This document shows positions 1-13,000 of a stretch of DNA of 64,000 nucleotides, piece after piece. Below the pieces are notes generated by a model, which saw only the letters and a list, made by a program, of their open reading frames with translations, did not search any database and was not told where the DNA came from. The stretch comes from Sweltsa coloradensis (taxonomy: Eukaryota; Arthropoda; Insecta; Plecoptera; Chloroperlidae): contig JAMZAV010000151.1 of the NCBI GenBank assembly GCA_024449915.1, forward strand, positions 1,302,001-1,366,000, given 5' to 3'. Each line of letters opens with the position of its first letter. The stretch's first letter is position 1. Both the position numbers and the translations under genes were made by a program.

Positions 1-379
1 TAGAAAGGTAAGGGAAACAGAAAACTAATTAGATGTTTTAAAATTATAGATCGCTTTATTGTTGGTTATTTCTTATCACTCATTTCTTATTGCTTGCGCA
101 TTCAATATCAAACTCTTTTACTAGATTGTATTGGACTAAATTAAACATAATTTATTGATGAGAGATGTACGATTTAGAACAATCTTCGTTACCAGGGGTG
201 CACCATGACTAAGTTTTTGAAAAGGATGGCATGCAATTTAAACTTTAATTACTTTTATAAATATGGGATATACTGATCAATAGAATACATAATAAAATAC
301 GGGACAAGGAAAATTTCAAAATATACATCAAATAGTACAGCATTTCCTGGGTCTCATAAAGGAGATCTGGCAACCCTAG

Positions 380-500
380 GTACTAAGCACCTATAACTAA
401 AAGTCTTTGTGTGTGCCATAGTTGGGACAATGGACAGCATCCTTGCGCTCTATGTTGGTTTGAGGACAGGTCCTGTTTTTATACTGCCGGTCAAATAAGC
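380..500 (-). mobile_element. Jockey-type LINE 3' fragment
   Basis: This stretch is similar to 12900-13018, the 3' untranslated end of the LINE at 12830-15781. Both share an AAGCACCTATAACTAAAA block, a TGTGTGCCA block and a GGACAGCNTCCTTGCGCT block in the same order. It is read as a short 5'-truncated copy of the same family. No coding part is present. Confidence 0.6.
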
Positions 501-843
501 TTTTGAGTTTTGATATTTGGCAAATCCAAGAGGGGCTGTAACCAAATCCATATCTTACTACCCGATGTCACCCCTACTAGGAAAGCACTAACAGTCATTT
601 TAAAAAGTTTGTACCAAACCCAACACTGGAGGCAGTTATATTATTTTGGTTGGTTTTTACATGTACAGGAGGCCTACCTAAACAAACTTGTCAAACTTAT
701 TTGACTATAAATAAACATGGACATGGCCATCTTAAATATTACAGTACGTAGTTAACACAACTGTTAGCCTGTCATTACCACTCGCCACCATTTCTTTCTC
801 ATAGTCTTCAATTAAAATATTTCACAGGTAAAGATACATCAAT

Positions 844-1025
844 TTAATATCTTCTGAATTGCTTTTTGAATCTTTCATAGTGATAATCATCGGTAGCTTT
901 CTCTCCGTTTTCTCGGTTACGTTTTCCTTTTCCATCTGTGCTTGTTCCAACTACAACTGCTTGTTTCTTCTCTTTTTCTACGACCTTTTCCTTTTTCCGG
1001 GGTGGTTCAGGATCTTCAATATTAA
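844..1025 (-). CDS. C9orf78: C9orf78 terminal coding exon 5
   Basis: The acceptor is TATTTCAG before 1025 and the stop is TAA at 846-844. After a lysine-rich variable part it encodes KRNRENGEKATDDYHYERFK and a short QFRRY end, matching the family terminus (human EKATDDYHYEKFKKMNRRY). It joins exon 4 in frame (T/TT), but that join skips the conserved FYHEEL segment. Either a small in-frame exon in 1026-3358 was missed or it is absent here. Confidence 0.92.
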
Positions 1026-4000
1026 CTGAAATAGAAAAAAAATAATTGTTTAATTATAAGTAGTTTTAAGTACCATCCATCATTACGAATACAGGCAGCA
1101 GATACATTAAAAAATTAAATATCATGTTAAAACTAGGGGGTGAGGCTATTACGTTATGTGCAGGTACTTTATTAAAACCTAAATATTATTGATAACATAC
1201 TGTATTTATGCGAGTATAGGCCTCGGGTATATTTGAAATTGTCAAGTTCAAAAAATGGGGTGCGGCCATTATGTGAAGCCATTTATTAATAGTATTTATA
1301 GCCAATTCTTTAAAATCTTAGTGATCAAAATAAAGGGTTCGGCCATTACCCGAGGGCGGCCTATAATTGAGTAAATATGGTAGGTACTGGTCAAAATAGG
1401 GGTGATCCACTATTTGATGGTGGCCTATAATTGCATATGTGCTGGGCTCAAGTTTATATTCTACGTTAATGGAAGTGATCGACGAAGTGCCAGTGGGCAC
1501 TGCTACGTGCTCGTGCTATGTGTTCAAACAATGATGGGGACGAGTGAGAGGAAGGGAAATCAACCCCATCCCAAAACCCCTTGATCAACGCCAACTTAAA
1601 CCACAGCTAGAAGATGCCGAGACATGACTCAGAAAACTCCCCTTCAGATTATTGGAAAACCAATGAAAATGTCGCTCTGAGCATGCGCAGACTTGAAATG
1701 TCTCTGCTGGTGTCTCATGCATATCAAATCAAATCAAAGTGTTTAGGAACAGCCCCTCAGCCCTGCCACTATCAACAGCTTCAAATTACAATGGTAGATG
1801 GTGGGACAGTGGTGATGGGAGCTAGTCCACTCCGTCATCGAGTCAATTCAAACGTTTGCGGGACACGAAGACTTGTATTAGAAAATATATCATGACATTC
1901 TACACGGGTGCTTTAGCCTGCACTAGATTGTGTGGCTCGTTGGTCTTGTTGTTAGAATATCTGCTTCCAATGCAGAAGTTCAGGGTTCAATTCCCGCCAA
2001 AGTCAGAAGTTTTTTAACTTCTTATTTGGACTAAAGTACATCAGTTTGTGTCTTAGGAGTTTGTAAACCGTGACTTTGGAACCGTCGTAGCAACGAAGCA
2101 CATAATAAATTCCGAGTTGTTCTGAATCGGTCTTGTTGATTCTGGCGTTGATCCGCGGGTGTTCGCACTGTCCATACCACTGATTGCTATATTTCCTATT
2201 AAAAATATCAATCTTTGGTTGGTTATCGCTCACTTGTCGATTGCGTCGGGGCCTACAAGGTAGGCTTAGTCGCTTTGATTTACTGTCCCCCACTGAAAAT
2301 CAGTTATATAACTGAGTGGGTAGACTCTAAATACAATTTATTTATTTAATTGTTTGTTCAAATTTCCTTGAATTCAAGGACAAAACATTATCAAAATCTT
2401 CAAAAATAATAAAATTCAACAATACATATCTAAAATTCCTTTCAGTTTGGCTCGTCAGCGCCTGAGGCTACGTTAACCCAGAGAACCTCCCTTAAAAACC
2501 GGTTTGACTGCTGACAATCCGAGCTGAAAGCCACTGTATCTATTGATTTGGTTTTGTCCTTGAATTCAAGGAAACTTGAACGAACCATTGAACCGTCTAA
2601 TGCAGGCTTTAGGCTACATGTAATTTTAGTGCAGGGTATACATTCTCATCTGACTCTTTGCCACTGGAAAGTAGGAGGCATATTACGCGGCTAGCCGCAT
2701 GATGACATGATAATGTAAAAATGGTCACAGGTACACACATTGTACACCAGCGATCATAAGTTAATCAAGGGGTCTGGAAGATACCTACCGTTATCGACCT
2801 CGCACGTGAATATTCGGTTTGTTCTGGCATCACTATATTCACAGCGCTATCACTCACTGACGTCATACTAACAGGCCGTGGGAAAACATAGCGGTCCTAT
2901 TTTACGTAGCATTTGGCCTATTGAGACTTATAAATACTGGGCCCAGGGTGTAGTTAATATTAACACAAGGTTTGTTTGCACTCTATATATTATTGGATTC
3001 ACCAAACATAGCATTATCTTAGCGCAGGCTTATTTCTGGAGTAGAAATCAATTAGGGCCAGTTTTTCTAGTGACATAAATAGGGCAAGACGTCCACACTT
3101 TGAAAATTCTCTGGGGCTAGCTTTGTGTATTTAGTGTTAGCTTAGTGTGACTTTTAAAGAGGCCTAATCCGAGATTTGCCGAGTGAGTGTCGGTGGCGTC
3201 GGTAAAAGATTTTCCTTGATTTACTTCTGACGCCGATCGTACAATGTAGTTACTAGTACAGTAAGTAGACTAGTAGTAGTTGTGTAGGAACTGGGTAGGT
3301 AATCATTTGAGTTACGAAGAAAAAAATAAACTGTACTGTACTATGAAATAATGCTTACATCTGTTGTGTTGAACAAAGTTAACTGCCATATTAGTTGGTA
3401 CAAATTGTGATGGTCCGTCCTTCTTTCTATGTCGCTCCCAAAGAAGCTTCAGCTTTGCTTCTTCTGTTGCTTCGATGTTTCGAATCTTGGCACTAAAAAT
3501 AAGAAATACATTTTTGTAAAACCATTATTTGTTGGGGCCACTTTAGCTGATGTGAGAAGGAAGAAATTCTACTATATATAATGCCTAGTTGTATTTGTGA
3601 CAAATACATAATAGGTTTCTTTCTTGAAACTTTATTAGTGTATTTTTTACAATCATTTGAATTCAGGTATTTTTGTGTTAACTGGAATGATGAAAATGTG
3701 ACCCAAGTGGGCAGCACTTTTTCTTCCTCTGATCAGCTGTGAAAAGTTGGCACTTCTCTAAATAAATGTTATAAGTCATTAAGAGTTACTTAGGCAAAGA
3801 AAACTCCAAGAAAGGTACTTCTTTCTTAAACACTGATTGCTATATTTCCTATTAAAATAAATATCAATCTTTGGTTCGTTATTGCTCACTCATCGTTTAC
3901 GTCGGGACCTACAGGTGGTCGCTTTGGTTTTCTGTCCCCTCACTGAAAATCAGTTTTATGACTGAGTGGGTAGACTCTAAATATGAATTTATTTATTTTG

Positions 4001-7000
4001 ATTATGATACACATAAGCAACGAGGAAGCTAGTATGTGTCACACCTGCAACGCTAAATGGCCATTGTGGAAAGAGATAGATATAATATAATAATATTACA
4101 TATTATTGAGTTCCACATTTTAAGATAATGTTGTCCCCTTGTGGCTCCTTTTCACTCCACAAGTTGCTACACAGATGGGAGCCTTGTTTAAAGGGTGTTA
4201 CGGGTGTGACAATCAATGTAAACAAAAGCTTTATTCTTGCTCTTATCCTTCATTTGGTATCTTTATATTTTATATACAGATCATGAGCTCTACTTCAAGG
4301 GAATGGGTACAGAAATGTAGGGAGAGATTAAATGCTAATCCCACCAAGCTGGAAAATCATCTTAAACCCGAGAGTAGTCGCGCCCCTGTTTGTAACGTTA
4401 GTAGTCGCGCCCGGTCCTTTAGACCGCATTTTTATCATGGACTAATAACGTTAGGATGACGTTTTGATTACCAATTATCATATATGTGACAGCATACATG
4501 GTTATATTAATCAATTATCAATCAATAATCAATAAATAATCAATCAATAATCAATAAAACATAGAATGTTGCAAACCTACAAAAAGGTGTAAAAATATCT
4601 TTAGAAACACCCTGAAGTTCAAATTATTAGTAAACCAAGACAGTTATATTATGCCAACACTGTATGTTGAAGAATAATCAACCTACAACAAAATACATGT
4701 CTCATAATAGTTATTGAGTATGCATATTTTTGCCTCCCTTAGTAGTCGCGCAGCGGTCGAAAAGACCAAGCAACCGAACAGGACCTCTTATCTTAGATGA
4801 AGTTCTGCAGAACACTGAATCGCGTATTGCACACTGACTTCACAAATCTATTTTGGGAAGGTAGGCGGAACTAGACAAGCCACGCATACGCGCTGTACAA
4901 ATACCAACTGTTGAAAAATAAAGTCGGTCTAAAAGACCACACGCGACTACTCTCGGGTTAAGAAGGAAAAGGGAAGAGAAAAAGTGAGTCTTTCACTTGT
5001 TGAACATGCAGGACAACTTGAAAAGAAGAGGATGCAAGAATCAAGATGCTGAACGGCAGAGGAAATGTAGGGAGAAAAATATCATGAATAACACTAGAAT
5101 ACCATCTTTAGAAGAGTGACATATCCTATAGAATATAAATGTCCTCAACCCTTCAGCAAAGTGGTCAATTCACGTTTTGCCAGAGCCCATCAAAGAAATT
5201 GGCTATTGCTGCCAAACTTGTCATGGACTTAAATTCAGAACTTGGTAATGTTCTTTACGGAACAAAACAATCCTCAGAATCTTACAAAAAACAAATTAGT
5301 AATGAAACCAAAACACCAATAAAAGCATTCTTTTGAGTTTTAACCCTTTCAACGTTGGTGAAAAAAAGAAGAAATACTCTGTACGTTACACAAAAATGGA
5401 GGGTTAAGACAGAAGTTAAATTCACAATTATAATTTTTTTTACATTTTTTTGGCCAACATTTTCTAAAACCGATCAAAGTATGTTTGTTTTTTTAAATCT
5501 TGAGAATGTAAAATGGCGGCCATCTTATTTTTTTTCTTTTTCTTACTTAGTGACTAGTGTACTAGAAATTGAAAGTTGGAACATAGCTTCTGAATTTGGA
5601 CCCTGATCAAAAATTATTATGAGGTAATATTGTTTAAGAATAAAATTTCCAAGACAATGCAATTAATTCCACATCCAATAATTCAGAATTTTGAATTTAT
5701 GATTCAAATTTACACAAATTTGGATGTTGTCCCTAGATGCCCCGGGCATGTAAAAAAAAAATGGTGGGGCAAGTCAATTATTTTCCCAAGTGCCCATCCG
5801 GGCATGTGGGAAAATCTCTCACTATCACCCGCACTTAGCTCTCGTCGCAAGATGAGCCTGGGGAAAACGATAAGTCCATTTGTCCAGTAAGATCAGTCCC
5901 ATGCGCCGTGATTACACATTTTGTAATCTGTTGAAACATAATACGTATACATCGCAAATTCTTTTTCCACACATAGTGGCCGGTTAGCTGTGTGTTGGAT
6001 CAAACGCCCATCTTGTTCGTGTATGATATTGCTCTCACTTTAAGATCTTCCTATCCATCTCTCTCGCACTCGTAGGCGAGCGGGAGGAAGGACGGATACA
6101 AACGCACAACCGCGGCTGGTAAAAACGTATCCACTGCAAGAGCGCGGATGGAAAGAAAATGTATCTTATGGGTAGGAAGTACACTTTTAACTGATTTTTG
6201 TACATAATAGGAGGGGAAAACGTATTAGATAGGATCGTTTTAGACACGAAGTTTTATAGGCCCTACTGGTTAACATATACAAATAAAAAAGCTTATTCAG
6301 ACGTGTTGTGAATGAGAACGCCTATGCAGAGAATTTTAGCAGGATTTCACTTGTATGTCCTGACAACCTATTTTACAACATAATTGTTTAAAAAAATTGT
6401 GATGTCAGTTGTCATCTGTAAGACATGCCTGGCTGGGCAAGTGCCTTTTTTTATCCCTGTGCAACACATTAAAAATGTGCTAGAGCAGGGGTGCCCAACT
6501 TTATTTACAGTTGGGCCACATGGCATAAATTTTCAATGTTGGCGGGCCACATCATAAAATGCCCGAATATCATCTAAAATTTAACGTAATTTGAATAGGC
6601 TCCAGATTGTGGAATAATAATGCAATGCTCCCCTATTCTTCTCATTGTATTGCGTGACAAGCTGATAGCATCAATGATATTTCAATAACAGCTTGCATAC
6701 TTTTCTTTACTAATTTCCCATCAGAGAATGGTCTTCCTCCCGATGCTAATAAGTGGGCAACCTGATAACTAGCATGGACAGATGCTTGGTTCTCAGTTAT
6801 CTTCTTTATGAACATACATTCGACGACGACGACGACGTGAGAAACTAGGGCGCTTCAACCGGTTGTGGAGATACAAGGTTTTGCTTTAGTTTGATCCTCT
6901 GTATTTCTCATACTCACTTTTGTGTTTCGAGTCGTAATGCCAATTTAAATTGTACTCTTTGAACATTGCGATGACATCTCTGCATATTAAGCACACAATT

Positions 7001-10000
7001 TTAGCGTTATGTGGCACACAAAATTAAAAATCGGTCCACTTTTCGTTAAATACGCGGAAATCGCTATCTATTTTAGAATTTTATTTTAAAATCTTTTGAT
7101 AACGACTCTTTTAAACCAAACAAAACTACCCTTAGTACACTCAGTCTCATGTCATTGTGGGACACACAGGGAGTGCCAAGATCGTTTTCGCTGCAATTTA
7201 AATCAGGTATAATTTTTTTTTTAAATGATTATATTTTTTTTTGTTGGTCCGTGTATGAGAGTGTGGGCCAGACCAAATGGCTTGGCGGGCCGCATGCGGC
7301 CCGCGGGCCGTACGTTGGGCACCCCTGTGCTAGAGAGCTAAAACAGTCATCCAGTTTTGAGCAGATATTATCCTATCAAACCAAAATATTTATCAATTTC
7401 CTAGGTTTCAGAACTTGTAGACTTTTCCACATTAAATATAGTATGTGCAAAAATCTGTCCAAATTCTGTCATACCCATTCACCTCCATTTTAGTTCAAAT
7501 TTCTTAGACGATTTCGTAAAGTCTCTGCGCATCCCCAAACTCCGCAAGGCATTCTGGGTAGTGTGTTGCAAGCACAGCCTAACTAAATATGAAATTTTCA
7601 ATAGAAGCCGCCGCCGGCAATCATTGTTTACATTGAAAAAAACACAGCCTTCTGTTCAAGAGGTTTTTATAAAAAAAAGTTCACCCTCCAGGTGGTTGTA
7701 GGAGCACACGATTCCCAACATGCAATGTGCATTTACAAAATTGTCTATTACCAGAGATAAAAAACTACAATGTAGCACATGTTAACATAGCATGTAATTT
7801 GTATTGTTGCCATATGAAAATATTTCATCGTCAGTTTCTACTTTCTGCAAGCATTTGAAGTTTGAACCATGCGATTTGTCACACCCATAACTAAGGAATG
7901 GTCAATGACTAGAGGTAAGTGTATATAGCATTTTCAAGTGTCATTTTATAACGTTTTGTAGCATCCATTTTTTGGCTAATTTCAAAACCTTGTGTATGAA
8001 ATTTTTTAAGATTTTTTATTTGAAATTTGGTCATCAAGGTTGAATTCATATCAACTGTATAAAGATGTGTATAAAGAAATAGATAGGGCCTACAATGGAA
8101 AATAAAATAAAATAGGACTTGAAAACCTTAGTTTTAAGTGAAAAAAATAGCGCTTTGTAGCATCTACTATTCACAAAACGCTATTTTCATGTAGGCCTAC
8201 CTCTATCAATGATTATTTCAAACAAAATAACTGGAATCCATATCCCGGAATTTGCTGAGTATTTGTGTTTTCACGGGGCATACTAAATTTGATTTTAGAT
8301 TCCTTCTAAAAATCCTCCAAATTATTTCTAGGCTATTCTATTACAAATCATAAAATATCATTTAAAGCCATGTTATACTGTCAACTTGTTGACAAGACTA
8401 CATTCTGTGTGTGTCACCTCCATCAACACTGTTGACGGAGACTTGGAACATTCGGTCAAGAGAACTGCCACCTCGAAAGCGGTTCATACCAAAATAGGTA
8501 GTAATTACTACGTATGCTGTTTATAGCTGTGAATTACATTCAAGAATTATTGGCAAAAGGAATTAAAAGAGTTAAAAGCAGGGCATTGGCAAAAGGAATT
8601 GAAAGAGTTAAAAGCAGGGCATCGAACCGGTACGAACCGAAAACCGAAAAAAAAACGATATTTTTCCTGAAAAACCGAAAAAAACCGTTATAAGAAAGTG
8701 CCTGAACCAAAAACCGAACCGTAACCGAATTTCTTATTTCGATTAATTTCGGTTCAGGGGGCAGTTTCGTTCACAAAGTCTAAAAATCGCCAAATCACGG
8801 AAATTGGGAAAAAGCAAAAAAAGTACGATTTTCCCTTTCACAAGTCCGGCTCCTTCCTTCTTTTCAGGGGCGCCGGATTTTGAAAATTCTGAGGGGTGCT
8901 CAACTTCGTGGAGAAGGGACCAAGCACGGGGAACATTAGCGCCGCAGGCAAAATTTTTGAAAATCACGTTTTTAGAGTGCATTTAGTGCGTTTTAGACAA
9001 AAATAGGGGGCTGGATGCAATACCGAAATACTGTAGTTTTTGTACCCCAAAAACTACCAACAAGGAATTGGAACACTAACAGATATCATCATGTTACCAA
9101 AATAATGCAATTTTTTACAGTAAAAACTAGAAAACCGTAAAAAAAAATATGGAAGTGCGAGATAGACCATGTTACAACCATCGAATATGCATATCATTAC
9201 GTTCGCGAACACGTCCAACAATCATGAGCCTTCCTGCATGACTCAAGTGAGTTTTACGTTTGACTAGCTCTAGCATAGCATATCAGGTCTCAGCGTGAGC
9301 ACTGTCGAGTGTCTAGCATGGCCACTCTTTTGGTGGGGATTCCGGTTCGAGCATATGGAAGTGGAGAAGGGCATGTGTACAAGTGAAAAATAGAAACCTT
9401 TTTTTTAAATACCTCAAAACTTAGATAGTTATAGGTCTAACTTTTATTTTAGTCAGGATTTTTGGAGGGGTGCGCAGCACCCCTCCAAACAATCTGAGGG
9501 GTGCTTCAGCCCCTGAGCACCCACATAATCGGCGCCCCTGCTTCTTTTCATAAGTCCAAAGACACCTGCCTACCACACCTTTCATAAACGCCGACTTCAG
9601 AATGTTGTTGTTATCCGTGGAAATCAAATTAAGGTCACTTTAATTTAGTGTAATAAGACTAAATGTAAATAGACGACACTCCCCGTCACCGCACCCATTG
9701 ATTGCCTTAATCCCGTAACGTTCATTATCCCAGTCTCTCATATCGGCCTCTACAGACACAGACCTGATTTGGACTGAGGAGTGAGGACTGAAGAACATTG
9801 TAGAATGTGGACTTTGAGTCAGGTTTTGGGCTTTGGGCATATATATGTTGGGAATTGATGGATGTGGGCATGTATTGGTAATTAATGTTAGTAAATATCC
9901 CTACAAACGTTTTCAACTTTCAAAAAAATGATACTTTTATTGATATTTTGCCTTATAAAATGTAAAATAAAATCAACTGGTTCGAACCAAACCGTTATTT

Positions 10001-13000
10001 TTAGAAAGGTCGAACCGAACCGAAAACCGAACCGAAAAAATAACGTTGTACCGAAAACCGAACCGAAATGAAAATTATTTCGGTTCGATCCCCTGGTTAA
10101 AAGTGTTGTAATTGCCATCCTGAAGCTTTTATGACATCTCAAGTCTTCGTGCATATCTGAAAGGCTCATGAGTACCGCTCTAAGCCGCCATAAAAAATTG
10201 TGTCTGCTGCTGGCCAAACGGTTAGTGCGCTCAGCTACAACGCGAAGGGTCGAATATATTCCGATCAGTGTTGTGACTAGATAATTTAATTTTTATCTAG
10301 ATAGACTCTAAAGATAAAGATAATCCTCAAAATATTTATCTAGATCAGATAAATGATAAATTGCAAAAACATTATCTAAATAAAAAATAATTATCTACAT
10401 AATTTTGCTTCTATAGGCCTAAAAGATAATATTTATTGCAGAAAAAGCAAATTTATTTACCAACTTTTGCCAGCATTTTCAAATATACATGCAGTCTCTA
10501 TGAAAAACATAATATAGTAAACTATTAGAAGTTACTTTTATTTTAAAAAGTAATTCATTATTTTATTTTTCTAAGTATTGTTAACCAACTATTTTATTTA
10601 ACAAAATTATCTATAAGCTCAAAAAGCTTAGATAAGTTATAAACTTTATTTTGTCCATATAATTTAAAAAGATAACCAAAAACTTATCTAGATAAGATAA
10701 TACGGTAAATAACATATTTTATCTAGATAAATTATCTAGATCATATTTTTATCTAGATAAGTCACAACACTGATTCCAATTGCAATTGGGCTTTGCACGC
10801 AAAGCTTTTCGCAGGTCCCACTTGCGCCACCATAGTACTGGCCCCAACTCCTATGCATCATCAACACAGTAGGCCGGTGACTGAATGACTCACTCCGCAT
10901 AGTTCTTTTGGCACAGCAGCGTGATCAGCTAGGGCGCATTCCGATATTCGCTCCAGTCGCTACGGCTGTTTTCTGTAGCGCAGTGGAGCGTATGATTATG
11001 CTCCAACATTCGGAACGGGTGTAGCGTTTAAAACATGGCTGACCGTGAAATCATCAGATTGCTAAATTAGAAGAATGCTTAATTAATGGTTATTCCATTG
11101 ATTTTTTCATCAACAATTATTTCCAAACCTTCAACTTGGAGAACTAATGGACTACGCAGACATCCTTACAGTTTGAGTGCTAATTTCAGCAGTCCTTTCG
11201 TAAATCTTCAGTTGCCGCCATCTTGATTTACCCCCACTCCACGGAACGCTCCTAGTGCCGATCCAAAAACCTCCAGCGTGTGTAGCGCGCTGAGAACGCT
11301 CCAGTAGCGAATTTTGGAACACAAGGCGGGGCGTTTGGAGCTAATTTCGGAATGGGTGGAGCGCGGCTACTGCGCTACGTAGCGAGTATCGGAATGCGCC
11401 CTAGACTGGGCTTGTACTATGATGGCGCCACGAGTGTAAGAAAGTGGCAGTGCAAAGCCCAATTAATAAACTAGGAAAACGCTTAAGTCCCGCCGCGTTG
11501 TTGGATGAGCGTAATTCATTGAGCTACCATGTGTTATGTGGATTTTCTGTTCTGTGAAAAAATCATTTAAGTTGAAGATTTTTTTAAAAATTAATTTAAA
11601 TTAAATAAAAAAATAAACTTTAATCTTTAATTTTTTTAATTAATCGTAATTTTTAAAAAGAAAAAAATCGTAAATTTTCGATTTTCATAAGAAATAATTA
11701 TTCGATTGTGCTCAAATTTCACACGAATATGTTAATTCATAAAATTAAGGTTCTGTGAAAAAATCATTAAATTCGGATAAAGCATGTAGGTGTTGTAAGT
11801 CGAAGAAATTTTTAAAAAATTGAAAAAAATCGTAAAATTGCAATTTTCATGATAAATAATTTTCCGATTGTACTCAAAAACGTGGCAGTTCTAAGTTCAG
11901 AGATTTCGAAGACCTCCATAAAATTTCATCGCAATCGGAGTATCGGTTTAGCCGGAATCGTGTTAACAAACAGACAAAAATACATAAAAAAAAAAAGAAA
12001 AAAAAAAACATTCCGGATTTTTTTCTCCAGTGTAGTGAAATGGAATCTTCGCTTCGCTCGCTACGCTCGCTACGCTCATCCAAAAATGTTAGAAAATTGT
12101 AGGGCTGCCCAACAATAAAAAACATCATATCAATATCGCAAGGGGATATATCGATATCGTGATTCGATATCAAACTTTTCAAATCAAGTATCGATATCGT
12201 TTTTTTTTTAAATTTTTTTTGAATTTTTTTTTAAACGTGTTATTACGTTCTTTGGGCGTAGCCAAGGCCCCGCCGGCAATGCAGACATGCCACTGTCCGT
12301 CCCATGAAGAACAATCGCAACAATACTTGCGGCAGTCCTGCAAAGAGATAGAAGGCTAACTGACTTCTCTGTCTCTACCTCTCTCTCTCCCTGACTCTGT
12401 CTGGACACTACTGTAGTGTAACAACTTGAGCTGCCTCTTATGCTTTGCTGATATGAATGAGATTACACATGTGGTCTTGTCATCTTATCTCATTCATAAC
12501 ATAAAGAAAACAAAGCAGCAATAGTCTTGGCCTGAAGCCAAACTGACTTCAATATGTAGTTGGTGGCGTGGGAGGGGGGGGGGGAGGAGGAACAGCGCTG
12601 CAAAACCATAACTCACTGCCACACCAACCATTTCTTTATCGTATCGAATTATTGATATTGTTGGGCAGCCCTAGAAAATTGTACTTTATCAGTAGGCACT
12701 ATGTATACACTGTATGCTTGCTCTATACCTACGGCGCAGAACACAACTTTTGCCTTTTAGTTATATACCTATATGAATATTACTCAGTCATTATTTTGTG
12801 CCCTCCTCTCCAAAATGTATAGGCCTGCTATATGTAATCTTCTGTTTTGGGAAATGGTCGTGGGGCTCGAAGCCTCTCCCCTGGTATTTTTAGTGCCTGG
12901 TGCGAAGCACCTATAACTAAAAATCTAGTGTGTGCCAGAGTTGGGCGATGGACAGCGTCCTTGCGCTGCATGGTAATTGGTGACAGGTACCGTTGATTTC

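Noticed and set aside
1140..1450. Degenerate tandem motif around GGTGCGGCCATTA
   Set aside because: Three or four loose matches; period and boundaries could not be fixed, so it is not listed as a repeat.
1925..1996. tRNA-Trp (CCA) gene
   Set aside because: The anticodon arm is perfect, but the D arm, T stem and acceptor stem fail.
11849..12118. Recurrent peptide with ISK-FHRN-GLAGIVLTN in several places
   Set aside because: It recurs only because the Helentron-like family A DNA recurs. It is read from whichever strand is open, with frameshifts and poly-Lys or poly-Phe tracts from the T-rich stretch.
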